Source: Rhizobacter sp. Root1221
GTDB lineage: Bacteria > Pseudomonadota > Gammaproteobacteria > Burkholderiales > Burkholderiaceae_C
Assembly: GCF_001425785.1 (NCBI RefSeq)
Contig: NZ_LMDI01000021.1
Location: 24,606-88,605, forward strand
Direction: 5' to 3'
Length of the DNA stretch: 64,000 nucleotides
The stretch's first letter is position 1; every line of letters starts with the position of its first letter. The notes beneath the pieces are model-generated. The model was given only the letters and a program-made list of their open reading frames with translations. It was not told where the DNA came from and did not search any database. Below, one piece after another: positions 17,531 through 26,597 of this stretch. The translations under genes were made by a program, and so were the position numbers.

Positions 17531-17851
17531 ATGCCCCAGTCCCTCCCCGAACTCGCCCAACGCCTGCAACAGTTCGCCGACGAACGCCACTGGGCGCCGT
17601 TCCATTCACCCAAGAACCTGGCGTCGGCGCTGGTGGTGGAGGCCGCTGAGCTGCTGGAACATTTCCAGTGGCTCACCGAAGACCAGAGCCGACAGCTCGG
17701 GGCCGGCCAGAAGCAGGCGGTGGCCCACGAGATGGCCGACGTGCTGCTCTACCTGGTGCAGCTGTCCACCGCCCTCGGCGTGGACCTGATGGCCGCGGCC
17801 GACGACAAGATGGTGCTCAACGCGCTGAAGTACCCGCCGGTCAGCCGCTGA
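17531..17851 (+). CDS. MazG-like nucleotide pyrophosphohydrolase
   Basis: 106 residues, an all-alpha single MazG-like domain. The Mg-binding pattern EAAELLEHFQW followed about 30 residues later by HEMADVLLYLVQ (E-x2-D) is typical. It hydrolyses an NTP or dNTP to the monophosphate; substrate unknown. It starts 12 bases after the rtcA stop, so it may be read as the last gene of the RNA-repair operon. Housekeeping against damaged nucleotides would suit, but this is inference. It overlaps the next gene tail to tail by 11 bases. Confidence 0.85.
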   Translation: MPQSLPELAQRLQQFADERHWAPFHSPKNLASALVVEAAELLEHFQWLTEDQSRQLGAGQKQAVAHEMADVLLYLVQLSTALGVDLMAAADDKMVLNALKYPPVSR

Positions 17852-18671
17852 ACACGGCGTTGATGGCCTGGCCCGGCGCGGCGTCGGCGAAGCCGTCGAA
17901 CCGGCCGTCTTCCGCGAGGGTCTTGGCCGCACGCATGAAACCGCCCCAGGCCGCACGCGCCAGCGCACCCCCCACGCTCACGCGGCGCACACCCAGTGCG
18001 GCGATGTCGGCGAGGGTGAGCGGGCTGGCCGAACCCACCAGCAGGTTCACCGGTTTCGGCGCCACCGCGGCCACCACGGCGGCGATTTCCTCGCGCGTGC
18101 GGATGCCGGGGGCGTAGAGGCAGTCGGCACCGGCCTCGGCGTAGGCTTTGAGGCGCTGGATCGTGTCGTCGAGGTCGGGCCGGCCCACGAAGAAGTTCTC
18201 GGCGCGCCCCACGAGCAGCGTGTCACCGCCCGCGGCATCGATGGCGCGGCGTGCGGCACGCAGGCGAGCCACGGCCTCGTCGAGCGGGCGGACGGGGTTG
18301 GCGGGGTCGCCGGTGGCGTCCTCGATCGACAACCCGGCCACGCCGGTCTCGATGGCCAGGCGCACGCTCTCGGCTACGCCTTGCGGGTCGGCCGCGAAAC
18401 CGCTTTCGAAGTCGGCGTTCACCGGCAGGTGGGTGGCGCTGACCATCGTGCGCAGGTGGGCCAGCACGGTCTCGCGGTCCAGGTGGCCGTCGGGTTGGCC
18501 CAGCGACCAGGCGAAGCCGGCGCTGGTGGTGGCCAGGGCCTGGAAGCCAAGGCCTTGCAGGTAGCGGGCGCTGCCGGCATCCCACGGGTTCGGGATCACG
18601 AAACAACCGGACTGGTGGAGCTGCTTGAACGCTTGCCGGCGTGCGGCCACGGTCGAGGGGGACAGGGTCAT
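17841..18671 (-). CDS. isocitrate lyase / PEP mutase superfamily protein
   Basis: 276 residues with a (beta/alpha)8 barrel pattern. NPWDAGSARYLQGLGFQALATTSAGFAWSLG at the N-terminus is the usual opening of this branch (quoted here in part as NPWDAGSARYL). DFESGFA, GLSIEDATG and YAPGIRTREEI follow at the Mg/substrate positions. Members include oxaloacetate decarboxylase-like and carboxyvinyl-phosphonate mutase-like enzymes; the Cys-containing loop of true isocitrate lyase is absent, so the substrate is open. ATG 18671 has GGAGA close upstream. It lies 19 bases downstream of the GNAT gene on the same strand and probably shares its transcript. Confidence 0.85.
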   Translation of the reverse strand: MTLSPSTVAARRQAFKQLHQSGCFVIPNPWDAGSARYLQGLGFQALATTSAGFAWSLGQPDGHLDRETVLAHLRTMVSATHLPVNADFESGFAADPQGVAESVRLAIETGVAGLSIEDATGDPANPVRPLDEAVARLRAARRAIDAAGGDTLLVGRAENFFVGRPDLDDTIQRLKAYAEAGADCLYAPGIRTREEIAAVVAAVAPKPVNLLVGSASPLTLADIAALGVRRVSVGGALARAAWGGFMRAAKTLAEDGRFDGFADAAPGQAINAVFSG

Positions 18672-18690
18672 GGGAATCTCCGGAACGAGG

Positions 18691-19287
18691 TCAGGCGCGG
18701 GGCTTGTCGAGCTGCCACTGCAGGTGGGTGCGGACGGCCGGCCATTCGTCCTGCGTGATGCTGTAGACACACGTGTCGCGCAGTGTGCCGTTGGCCAGGC
18801 GCTGGTGGTTGCGCAACACCCCGTCGAGGCGGGCGCCGAGCCGCTCGATGGCGCGGCGGCTCTGGTGGTTCAGGAAGTGGGTGCGAAACTCGACGGCGAT
18901 GGCCCCGCGTTCGAACGCGTGGGCGAGCAGCAGCAGTTTGCACTGGGTGTTGAACGGGCTGCGCTGTACCCGCGCGGCCGTCCAGGTGGAACCGATCTCG
19001 GCGCGCTGGTTCACCGGGTCGATGTTCATGTAGGTCGTCATGCCCACCACGCGGCCGTCGGCGTCGCGGGTGGTGAACGGCACCATCGAGCCGGTGCGTT
19101 GCAGGCCCAGCCGGCGGGCGATTTCGGCGTGCATCGTGGCCGGGCTCGGCACGGTGGTGTACCAGAGCTTCCACAGTTCACCGTCGCCGGTGGCGGCGGC
19201 GAGTTCCGTTTCGTGCTCGGGGGTGAGCGGTTCGAGTGATGCGTACGGGCCGGCCAGGCGCACCGGTGAAAGCCACGGGGAGGTCAT
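18691..19287 (-). CDS. GNAT-family N-acetyltransferase
   Basis: 198 residues, similar to RimJ/RimL-type acetyltransferases. VVGMTTYMNID, the beta-4 strand AEIGSTWTAARVQRSPFNTQ and FRTHFLNHQSRRAIERLGA form the acetyl-CoA binding core (residues about 80-165). Substrate unknown; relatives modify amino acids or protein N-termini. ATG 19287 begins MTSPWLSPVRLAG. The gene is divergent from a MocR regulator with 96 bases between, so the regulator may control it. Confidence 0.85.
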   Translation of the reverse strand: MTSPWLSPVRLAGPYASLEPLTPEHETELAAATGDGELWKLWYTTVPSPATMHAEIARRLGLQRTGSMVPFTTRDADGRVVGMTTYMNIDPVNQRAEIGSTWTAARVQRSPFNTQCKLLLLAHAFERGAIAVEFRTHFLNHQSRRAIERLGARLDGVLRNHQRLANGTLRDTCVYSITQDEWPAVRTHLQWQLDKPRA

Positions 19288-19383
19288 GCGATTTCCTGTC
19301 GAAGGGCGGGGAGATGCGTTAAGGTAGCCGCCGCGTGGTCCCAGGAAAAGTGCCACGATCCAAGCTTCTGATGGTGCCACGCG

Positions 19384-20868
19384 ATGCCCCAACCCCTCGC
19401 CGACGATTCCCTGGTGTTGATCGATGCCCCTCTGGACAAGGCGGGCGCACCGCTGCAGCGACAACTGCACGACCGGCTGAAGCAGGCCATCCTCGCGGGG
19501 CGTGTCACCCCGGGCAGCCGCTTGCCGGGGTCGCGTGTGCTGTCCGACGCGCTGTCGATCTCCCGCAACACCGTGACGGCCGTGTACGAACTGCTGGTGG
19601 CCGAGGGGTACGTGCAGTCCGACCGGCAGGGCACGCGGGTGGCGGCGCTGTCGCGTCCGCCGCTGCGGGTTGGCCGGGATGAACCCGCCGCCCCCGGCGT
19701 GGCCTCTCGCCTGTCGAACATCCGCACCATGGTGTCGCGCGGGCACACCACCGCGGCGCTGCGGCCCGGCGTACCGGCGCTCGCCCAGTTCCCGCTGGCC
19801 ACCTGGCGGCGGGCGGTCGACCGCGCCATCCAGCAGGCCGGCCCGGCCGGGCTCGGCTACGGCGACCCGTTCGGCGCACCCGCGCTGCGCGCCGCCATCG
19901 CGCGCCACCTGGGCCTGTCGCGCGGGGTGCGCTGCACGCCGGCGCAGGTCGTGATCACCGAAGGGGCGCAGGAGGCCGTGGCGCTGTGCGCCAGGATGCT
20001 GACCAATCCCGGCGACACGGCGTGGATCGAAGAACCGGGGTACCGTGGTGCGAAGGCGGCGATGCATGCCGCAGACCTGCACATCGTGCCGAAGCGGGTG
20101 GACGCCGAGGGCCTGGCCACCGGCGATGCGGACTGGGCCGCCCGCCCGCCGCGGCTCATCTACACGACGCCGTCGCACCAGTACCCGGCGGGTGCCGTGC
20201 TGTCGGTGCCTCGGCGCCTGGCGTTGATCGCGAAGGCGCGGCAGCACGGTGCGTGGATCATCGAGGACGACTACGACAGCGAGTTCCGGCACGCAGGGGA
20301 GTCCATCGCCGCGATGCAGGGCCTCGTCGACCATGCCCCGGTGCTGTACCTGGGCACCTTCAGCAAGACGATGTTCCCGTCGTTGCGTGTGGGTTTCATG
20401 GTGGTGCCCGAGGTGCTGCTGGCCCCGCTGTCACCACCGTTGAAGGAACTGCTCCGCGGCGGGCACCTGCACGAACAGCTGGCGCTGGCGGCCTTCATCG
20501 ACAGCGGTGAATTCGGCCGGCACCTGGGCCGCATGCGGCGCCTGTACCGCGACCGGCAGCGGGGCCTGCGCGATGCGCTGACCCGCCACTTCAAGGTACC
20601 CCACACCCTCGAGGGCGGCCACTCGGGCATGCACCTGACGGTGCGGCTGGCCCCGCGGTTCCCGGACACGGCCATCGTCGAGGCCGCGGGCCGATACGGT
20701 ATTTCGCCGGTGGCGCTGTCGGGCTTCGCGCTGCGCCCCTTGCCGGAAGACAACGGCCTCGTGCTCGGGTATGGCAACACCCCGGTCGAGTTGTACGAGC
20801 CGCTGGTCAAGCGCCTGTCGCAACTGGTTCGGGCGGCCGAGACACCCGCACACAAAACCGGCCCCTAG
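19384..20868 (+). CDS. MocR-type regulator (GntR helix-turn-helix fused to aminotransferase fold)
   Basis: 494 residues. The winged-helix N-terminus (QLHDRLKQAILAGRVTPGSR, residues about 22-90) joins a PLP-dependent fold-type I domain. EDDYDSEFR and YLGTFSKTMFPSLRVGF, containing the Schiff-base lysine region, are characteristic. Such proteins sense PLP or an amino compound and often control a divergent gene, here the GNAT and the isocitrate lyase-family gene. It resembles PdxR, but no pdxST is present, so the PLP-synthesis role is not supported. Confidence 0.9.
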   Translation: MPQPLADDSLVLIDAPLDKAGAPLQRQLHDRLKQAILAGRVTPGSRLPGSRVLSDALSISRNTVTAVYELLVAEGYVQSDRQGTRVAALSRPPLRVGRDEPAAPGVASRLSNIRTMVSRGHTTAALRPGVPALAQFPLATWRRAVDRAIQQAGPAGLGYGDPFGAPALRAAIARHLGLSRGVRCTPAQVVITEGAQEAVALCARMLTNPGDTAWIEEPGYRGAKAAMHAADLHIVPKRVDAEGLATGDADWAARPPRLIYTTPSHQYPAGAVLSVPRRLALIAKARQHGAWIIEDDYDSEFRHAGESIAAMQGLVDHAPVLYLGTFSKTMFPSLRVGFMVVPEVLLAPLSPPLKELLRGGHLHEQLALAAFIDSGEFGRHLGRMRRLYRDRQRGLRDALTRHFKVPHTLEGGHSGMHLTVRLAPRFPDTAIVEAAGRYGISPVALSGFALRPLPEDNGLVLGYGNTPVELYEPLVKRLSQLVRAAETPAHKTGP

Positions 20869-20906
20869 AACAGGGTAACTCCCGATCCGTGGCGCTTCTC
20901 ACGGAG

Positions 20907-20920
20907 TGGAATCGGTTCCA
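20907..20920. promoter_or_regulatory. CG-centred palindrome, candidate LacI-type operator
   Basis: TGGAATCGGTTCCA has 5-base inverted arms around TCGG and the central CG step typical of LacI-family operators. It lies 150 bases before the beta-helix protein start. A regulator cannot be named. Confidence 0.35.
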
Positions 20921-20976
20921 TGATGTCGGTCCGGCGGCAACCGCTGCCGGAACCAGAGAGGCATCCCGCCCGTTCG

Positions 20977-21001
20977 CGCACCCCGCGGATGGCGGGGTGC
21001 G
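20977..21001 (+). other. leader hairpin before the beta-helix gene
   Basis: A perfect 10-bp stem, CGCACCCCGC (20977-20986) with GCGGGGTGCG (20992-21001), and a GGATG loop. No T-run follows. It could end the MocR transcript or lie in the 5' leader of the next gene; which cannot be told. Confidence 0.5.
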
Positions 21002-21069
21002 GGCGCGCGCGACCCGGCGCGTTTCCGATCCGAACGCCCGACGAGGCGTCCAACCGAAGGACACAACCC

Positions 21070-23181
21070 ATGATCCGATCGACTTCGACAACCGCCGGCC
21101 GCGCCTCGCGCGGCACCGGTCCCAGCCGTCTTGCCGCCTGGTGGTGGCTGAGCGCGGCCCTGGTGGGCAGCCTCGCGCTGCCGGCCCACGCGGCCGACTA
21201 CACCGATGGCGTGGCCGTCTCCGGCAACACGGCCACGCTGTGGTTCAAGAGCACGGTGAACACCACGTGGGTGGACGCCCACTACACCGTCAACGGCGGC
21301 GGCCAGGCCAACGTGCGCATGGGCTACTCGGCCGCGAACGCTCGCTACGAGCAGCCCATCACGGTGGCCACGGGCAACGTGCTGACCTACTGGTTCACCT
21401 ACAACAACGGCAACCCCGCCTACGACACGGCATCGAAGTCATACACCGTGGGCGGTGACACCACCAACCCGCCGCCCACCGGCAGCACACTGCCCACATC
21501 GGACACCCCCGACTTCGGGCCGCATGTGTCGGTGTTCGATCCGGGCACCCCGATCGCCACCATCCAGTCGAAGCTGGACGCCGCGTTCAACGCCCAGCTG
21601 CTCAGCCCCACCGCGCAGTTCGGTGCGCAGCGCGACACCTTCTTCTTCAAGCCGGGCCGCTACAACGGCGTGTACGCGAACCTGGGTTTCTACACGGCCA
21701 TCGTCGGGCTGGGCCAGAACCCTGACGACGTGACGCTGCAGGGCACCCTCAACGTCGACAGCGGCTGGAACCATGGCGACGTGTCCAACGCGACGCAGAA
21801 CTTCTGGCGCTCCGCCGAAAACGTGGCGCTGATCCCGGCCGGTGGCACCAACCGCTGGGCCGTGTCGCAGGCCGCGCCGATGCGCCGCATCCACATCATC
21901 GGCAACCTGCACCTCGGACCGTCCAACCAGGGCGACGGGCAGGGGTACTCGAGCGGCGGCTACCTCGCCGACAGCAAGGTCGACGGTTCCATCTCGTCGG
22001 GCTCGCAGCAGCAGTGGTACACCCGCGACAGCAGCATCGGCGTCTGGTACGACGGTGTGTGGAACATGGTGTTCTCCGGCGTGACCGGTGCACCGCCCAA
22101 CGCCTTCCCCACGCCCCCGCACACCACGCTGGCCACCACCCCGGTCTCGCGTGAGAAGCCGTACCTGTACGTCGACGGCGCGGGCAAGTACCGCGTGTTC
22201 GTGCCGGCGCTGCGCACCAACGCGTCGGGCGCCAGCTGGGCCAACGGCGCTACCGCCGGCACGTCCATCCCGATGAGCCAGTTCTACGTGGCCAGGCCGG
22301 GTGACGCGGCAGCGCGCCTCAACACCGCGCTGGCCCAGGGCCTGAACCTGTTCTTCACCCCCGGCACCTACCACCTCGAGGACACGGTGCGTGTCACGCG
22401 CGCCAACACCGTGGTGCTCGGCATCGGGTTCCCGACGCTGGTGCCCGACAGCGGTGTCAACGCGATGTCGGTGGCCGACGTGGATGGCGTGAAGATCGCC
22501 GGCCTGCTGTTCGACGCCGGCACCGTGAACAGCCAGGCGCTGCTCACCGTGGGCCCGGCCGGTTCGTCGGCCAACCACGCCGCCAACCCCACCACGATCC
22601 AGGACGTGTACTTCCGCATCGGCGGGGCGGTGGCGGGCAAGGCCACCAACAGCCTGATCGTCAACAGCCACCACACCCTCATCGACCACATCTGGGCCTG
22701 GCGCGCCGACCACGGCAGCTTCCCCACCGGTTGGACGGTGAACCCTGCCGACACCGGCGTGGTCGTCAACGGCAACAACGTGCTGGCCACCGGCCTGTTC
22801 GTCGAGCACTACCAGAAGTACCAGGTGATCTGGAACGGCCAGGACGGCAAGACGATCTTCTTCCAGAGCGAGATGCCGTACGACCCGCCGAACCAGGTTA
22901 CGTGGCGCAGCGACGCACTCGGGTATGCCGCCTACAAAGTGGCCGATTCGGTGACGTCACACGAAGCCTGGGGTGCAGGGGCCTATTGCTACTTCAACAT
23001 CAACCCGTCGATCCACGCGGGCCGTGGCTTCGAGGTGCCGGCCGTGCCGGGCGTGCGCCTGCACAGCGCGTTCACCGTGTCGCTCGGGGGCGTTGGCGTG
23101 ATCGACCACGTGGTGAACGACACCGGCGGTGCGGCACAAGGTGTGTCGACCGTGCCGGTCAACATCGTCCACTTCCCCTGA
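21070..23181 (+). CDS. secreted right-handed beta-helix protein with N-terminal carbohydrate-binding module
   Basis: 703 residues. Signal peptide with a long n-region (ending LPAHAADY) leads to a beta-sandwich module (about 40-120; SGNTATLWFKSTVN, YWFTYNN) resembling the CBM56 beta-glucan-binding type. A Pro/Thr linker follows, then a large domain with two pectate-lyase-3/GH55-like beta-helix halves. FFKPGRYNGVYANLGFYTAI and LNLFFTPGTYHLEDTVRVTR are parallel phrases in the two halves, which is the GH55 arrangement. Homologues are often labelled adenylyl cyclase or F5/8-type protein without evidence. A glucan-active secreted enzyme is likely but unproven. ATG 21070 is preceded by GAAGGA. Confidence 0.75.
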   Translation: MIRSTSTTAGRASRGTGPSRLAAWWWLSAALVGSLALPAHAADYTDGVAVSGNTATLWFKSTVNTTWVDAHYTVNGGGQANVRMGYSAANARYEQPITVATGNVLTYWFTYNNGNPAYDTASKSYTVGGDTTNPPPTGSTLPTSDTPDFGPHVSVFDPGTPIATIQSKLDAAFNAQLLSPTAQFGAQRDTFFFKPGRYNGVYANLGFYTAIVGLGQNPDDVTLQGTLNVDSGWNHGDVSNATQNFWRSAENVALIPAGGTNRWAVSQAAPMRRIHIIGNLHLGPSNQGDGQGYSSGGYLADSKVDGSISSGSQQQWYTRDSSIGVWYDGVWNMVFSGVTGAPPNAFPTPPHTTLATTPVSREKPYLYVDGAGKYRVFVPALRTNASGASWANGATAGTSIPMSQFYVARPGDAAARLNTALAQGLNLFFTPGTYHLEDTVRVTRANTVVLGIGFPTLVPDSGVNAMSVADVDGVKIAGLLFDAGTVNSQALLTVGPAGSSANHAANPTTIQDVYFRIGGAVAGKATNSLIVNSHHTLIDHIWAWRADHGSFPTGWTVNPADTGVVVNGNNVLATGLFVEHYQKYQVIWNGQDGKTIFFQSEMPYDPPNQVTWRSDALGYAAYKVADSVTSHEAWGAGAYCYFNINPSIHAGRGFEVPAVPGVRLHSAFTVSLGGVGVIDHVVNDTGGAAQGVSTVPVNIVHFP

Positions 23182-23205
23182 TCGCCTTTCGTTCTTGTCC
23201 CGGTG

Positions 23206-23601
23206 TCAGAACACCACGCCAGCGTGGAGGATCACGTTGGCGTACGGTGAAAACTCGCCCGTGCGCACGATGGCCCGCGCGCTCCGGGTGAGTTCCTTGA
23301 ACGTGGGGTGGTCCACCTGGGACAGCGGGATGCCGTCGAGGCGCCCGCGCAACGCCGCCGCCAGTGCGGGGCTACGCGCCTGCAGTTCGCTGGCGTGCAC
23401 GGCATGCTCCACCTGCAGTTCGGCGAGCACCGCGTCCAGCACCTGCTCGAACGACGGCACGCCTCGAGCCACGGCGAGGTCGATGCAGCGGGTACCGGCC
23501 GGCACCGGCAAGCCTGCGTCGGCAATGACCAGCGCATCGCCATGGCCCATCGTGGCGATCAGGTGCGACAGTTCTCCGTGGAGCAAGGCGGTCTTTTTCA
23601 T
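23206..23601 (-). CDS. rbsD: D-ribose pyranase
   Basis: 131 residues. It interconverts beta-pyranose and beta-furanose ribose so that ribokinase can use it. MKKTALLHGELSHLIATMGH with the catalytic-site His and IADAGLPVP are diagnostic, as is the C-terminal RTGEFSPYANVILHAGVVF. The start overlaps the rbsK stop by four bases (ATGA), showing translational coupling. It is the last gene of the operon and converges on the beta-helix gene. Confidence 0.96.
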   Translation of the reverse strand: MKKTALLHGELSHLIATMGHGDALVIADAGLPVPAGTRCIDLAVARGVPSFEQVLDAVLAELQVEHAVHASELQARSPALAAALRGRLDGIPLSQVDHPTFKELTRSARAIVRTGEFSPYANVILHAGVVF

Positions 23602-24509
23602 GGGGATCCCAGTTCGTCGCGGCGGGGCATGCCACCCGTGGCCCCCGCACGCGTGACACTCAGCGAGGCGGCCCGCTGGGCGTAGGCCACCGCGCGGGCC
23701 AGGTCGGCACCTTCGCAGCGGGCGGCGGCGTAGGCACCGATGAAGGTGTCGCCGGCACCGGTGGTGTCCACCACCCGGGCGGCCGTTGGTGCGGGCACGT
23801 GCCGCGCGAGCCCGTCGGCCGCGACGTAGGCGCCATCGGCGCCCAGGGTCACGATGACGGTGCGCGGCCCCAGCGCGCGCAGCCGGCCTGCCGCCACGGC
23901 GGCATCGAACGGCGTGCCGTCGGGCCACGCGGCCAGCACGGCGGCTTCGGTTTCGTTGGGCACCAGCACGTCCACCTGCGCCAGCACGTCGGCCGGCAGG
24001 GCCTGGGCAGGCGCGGGGTTCAGCAGCACCGGCACACCGGCGGCATGGGCGATGGCGATGGCATGCCGCACCACGGCCAGCGGGGACTCCAGCTGGCACA
24101 CGAACAGCGCAGCGCCTTCAATCAACGCGGCGGCGGCGTCCACCTGGGCGGTGTCGAGCAGGGCGTTGGCGCCGGCGGCCAGCGCGATGCAGTTCTGCCC
24201 GGCCCCGTCCACCAGGATCATCGCGACCCCGGTGGGGGTGCCCGCCATCGTGTGCAGGTGGGTGGTGTCGATGCCCTCGGCCGCGAGCACCGCGCGAGCC
24301 GTGCGGCCGAAGTCGTCGTCGCCCACGCAGCCGATGAAGGCCACCGGTGCCCCGAGGCGCGCGGCGGCCACCGCCTGGTTCGCGCCCTTGCCACCGGGCA
24401 GCGTCTGGAAGTCCTGCCCGTGCACGGTCTGCCCCGGCTGCGGCAGTGCCGCACACCGCAGCACCAGGTCCACGTTGACACTGCCGAGCACCACCACACC
24501 GCCGCTCAT
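23598..24509 (-). CDS. rbsK: ribokinase
   Basis: 303 residues. It phosphorylates ribose at O5. PfkB family marks: N-terminal GSVNVDLVLR, LPGGKGANQAVAAARLG, NPAPAQALP, and the C-terminal signature DTTGAGDTFIGAYA with the catalytic Asp. It starts with ATG 24509 inside the end of rbsR (ATGA overlap) and ends inside the start of rbsD. Confidence 0.96.
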   Translation of the reverse strand: MSGGVVVLGSVNVDLVLRCAALPQPGQTVHGQDFQTLPGGKGANQAVAAARLGAPVAFIGCVGDDDFGRTARAVLAAEGIDTTHLHTMAGTPTGVAMILVDGAGQNCIALAAGANALLDTAQVDAAAALIEGAALFVCQLESPLAVVRHAIAIAHAAGVPVLLNPAPAQALPADVLAQVDVLVPNETEAAVLAAWPDGTPFDAAVAAGRLRALGPRTVIVTLGADGAYVAADGLARHVPAPTAARVVDTTGAGDTFIGAYAAARCEGADLARAVAYAQRAASLSVTRAGATGGMPRRDELGSP

Positions 24510-25528
24510 CGCGCCGCCTCCGGACACGGGCCGGACGACTGGCGCACCAGCAGCTTTGGTTGAAGGATGGTGCGTTGCAGCGCGCGGCCCGGGTTCGCGA
24601 TGCGCTCGAGCAGCAGCTGCGCGGCGAGCTGGCCGGTCTGGTGCTTGGGCTGCACCACGCTCGTGAGCGGCGGGTTGCTGTGCGCGGCAAGCGCGATGTC
24701 GTCGAAACCCACCACCGACACGTCGCCAGGAATGCGCAGCCCGCGGGACGCTGCCGCACAGATGGCGCCGATGGCCATCAGGTCGTTCGACGCGAACACC
24801 GCGCTGGGGCGGCGTGCGGTGTGGGGCATCTCCAGCAGCGAGGTCATGGCCGCGTGGCCTCCGGCGCTGGTGAAGTCGGCGCTGCGCAGCAGGCGGTCGT
24901 CCACCGTCAGCCCCGCCTCGGCGAGCGCCCGGCGGTAGCCCTGCACCCGCTCGCGGGCCGACGACAGCCCCTGCGGGCCCGCGATGCACGCGATGCGCCG
25001 GTGGCCGAGCTGGATCAGGTGTTGCGTGGCGAGGAAGCCGCCAGCCTCGTGGTTGACTTCCACCAGGTCCGCGGCCAGGTCGTCGATCTCGCGGTCCACC
25101 ACCACCTGCGGCATGCGGGCGGCGCGCAGCGTGTCGAGCAGCTCCACGTCGCTGCCGGAGGACAGCACGATCAGGCCGTCCACCTGCTTCTCGGTGAGCA
25201 GCCGCACGTAGTTGCTCTGCTTGATGGGGTCGTCGTCCGAGTTGCAGAGGATGACGTTGAACCCGGCTTCGTAGAACGTGTCCTCGATGCCGCGGATGAT
25301 CTCCGCGAAGTACGGGTTCGAGCTGTTCGGGATCATCATCCCGATCGTGTGCGTGCGGTTGCTCTTCAGGCTGCGCGCCAGCGCGCTCGGCACGTACCGC
25401 AGCGCCGCGATGGCGGCCTGCACGCGCTCGCGGGTGGCTTCGCTGACGAACCGGGTGTCGTTGATGACGTGGGACACGGTGGCCACCGAGACCTGTGCGT
25501 GCTGGGCCACGTCCTTGATGGTGCTCAT
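24506..25528 (-). CDS. rbsR: LacI-family ribose operon repressor
   Basis: 340 residues. The N-terminal headpiece STIKDVAQHAQVSVATVSHV with YVPSALARSLKSNRT hinge is a classic LacI HTH. The periplasmic-binding-like effector domain (about 60-335) follows, with NSSNPYFAEIIRGIED and GFDDIALAAHSNPPLTSV. It should bind ribose and release the operators at 29155-29178. Placement inside the operon between rbsC and rbsK makes it autoregulated, unlike the terminal position in E. coli. Confidence 0.92.
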   Translation of the reverse strand: MSTIKDVAQHAQVSVATVSHVINDTRFVSEATRERVQAAIAALRYVPSALARSLKSNRTHTIGMMIPNSSNPYFAEIIRGIEDTFYEAGFNVILCNSDDDPIKQSNYVRLLTEKQVDGLIVLSSGSDVELLDTLRAARMPQVVVDREIDDLAADLVEVNHEAGGFLATQHLIQLGHRRIACIAGPQGLSSARERVQGYRRALAEAGLTVDDRLLRSADFTSAGGHAAMTSLLEMPHTARRPSAVFASNDLMAIGAICAAASRGLRIPGDVSVVGFDDIALAAHSNPPLTSVVQPKHQTGQLAAQLLLERIANPGRALQRTILQPKLLVRQSSGPCPEAAR

Positions 25529-25568
25529 CGCTTGCTCGGTTCCGTTCGGGGGTGGGGAGAGGCGCGCA

Positions 25569-26591
25569 TCAGTCGGCCGCGCGGGTCAGGCGTGCACGGT
25601 ACACGTCGAGCACGACGGCGAGGATGATGACAAAACCGGTGACCATCTGCCGCAGGAAGTCGCTCATGCCGATCAGGATCAGCCCGTTGGCGAGCACCCC
25701 GATGATGCAGGCGCCCAGCAGCGTGCCGATGATCGACCCGCGCCCGCCGCTCAGGCTGGTGCCGCCGATGATCACCGCCGCGATGGCATTCAGCTCGAAG
25801 CCGATGCCGGAGATGGGGCTCGCGATGGTGAGCCGGGTCATGTAGATGACCGCCCCCACACCCACCGCTGCGCCGCAGATCACGAACGCGGCGATCTTGT
25901 ACGCCCGCACGTTGTGGCCCGCCAGGCGCACGGCCTCCTCGTTGTTGCCGATGGCGTAGATGAGCCGGCCGAACACGGTGCGGTTCAGCACGAACCAGCC
26001 GATGGCCACCAAGGCGAGCGCCACGAGGAAGATGGCCGGTGCGCCGAACACCGAGGCACTGCCGAAGTCGTTGAAGGCATCGGGGAACTCGTAGATGGAC
26101 CGCGCCTGCGTCCACTGCAGTGCCGCGCCCCGGGCGATGTTGAGCATGCCCAGCGTGACGATGAACGACGGGATGGCCCAGTACGCCGAGATGGCCCCGT
26201 TGGCGAGGCCGCACAGCGCGCCCACGGCCACGCTGGCCAGCAGCGCGAGGGCGATGGCCGCGCCCACGTCGAGCCCCTCGGCCTTCAGCACCGTGCCCGC
26301 CACCACCGCGCAGAACGCCATCACCGACCCCACCGACAGGTCGATGCCGCCGATCAGGATCACGAAAGTCATGCCCACCGCGAGGATCACGTTGATCGAG
26401 ATCTGCGTGAAGATGTTCGTGATGTTGTTGGACGTCAGGAAGATGGGCGACAGCATCGCGAACACCGCGACGAGGCACACGAGGGCCACGCCAATGCCGG
26501 CTTCGCGCAACACGGTGCGGGTGCGGTGGCGCAACGAGGCGGGGGGCGGTGCCGCGCTTGCCAGCGAGGGGGTTGGGGTGGGGGTGTTCAT
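25569..26591 (-). CDS. rbsC: ribose ABC transporter permease
   Basis: 340 residues, with about ten hydrophobic segments, in the inner membrane. GMTFVILIGGIDLSVGSVMA and GGTSLSGGRGSIIGTLLGA are the conserved loops of RbsC-type permeases. An N-terminal Pro/Ser-rich tail precedes the first membrane segment. It follows rbsA after 6 bases. Confidence 0.95.
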   Translation of the reverse strand: MNTPTPTPSLASAAPPPASLRHRTRTVLREAGIGVALVCLVAVFAMLSPIFLTSNNITNIFTQISINVILAVGMTFVILIGGIDLSVGSVMAFCAVVAGTVLKAEGLDVGAAIALALLASVAVGALCGLANGAISAYWAIPSFIVTLGMLNIARGAALQWTQARSIYEFPDAFNDFGSASVFGAPAIFLVALALVAIGWFVLNRTVFGRLIYAIGNNEEAVRLAGHNVRAYKIAAFVICGAAVGVGAVIYMTRLTIASPISGIGFELNAIAAVIIGGTSLSGGRGSIIGTLLGACIIGVLANGLILIGMSDFLRQMVTGFVIILAVVLDVYRARLTRAAD

Positions 26592-26597
26592 GGGGGT

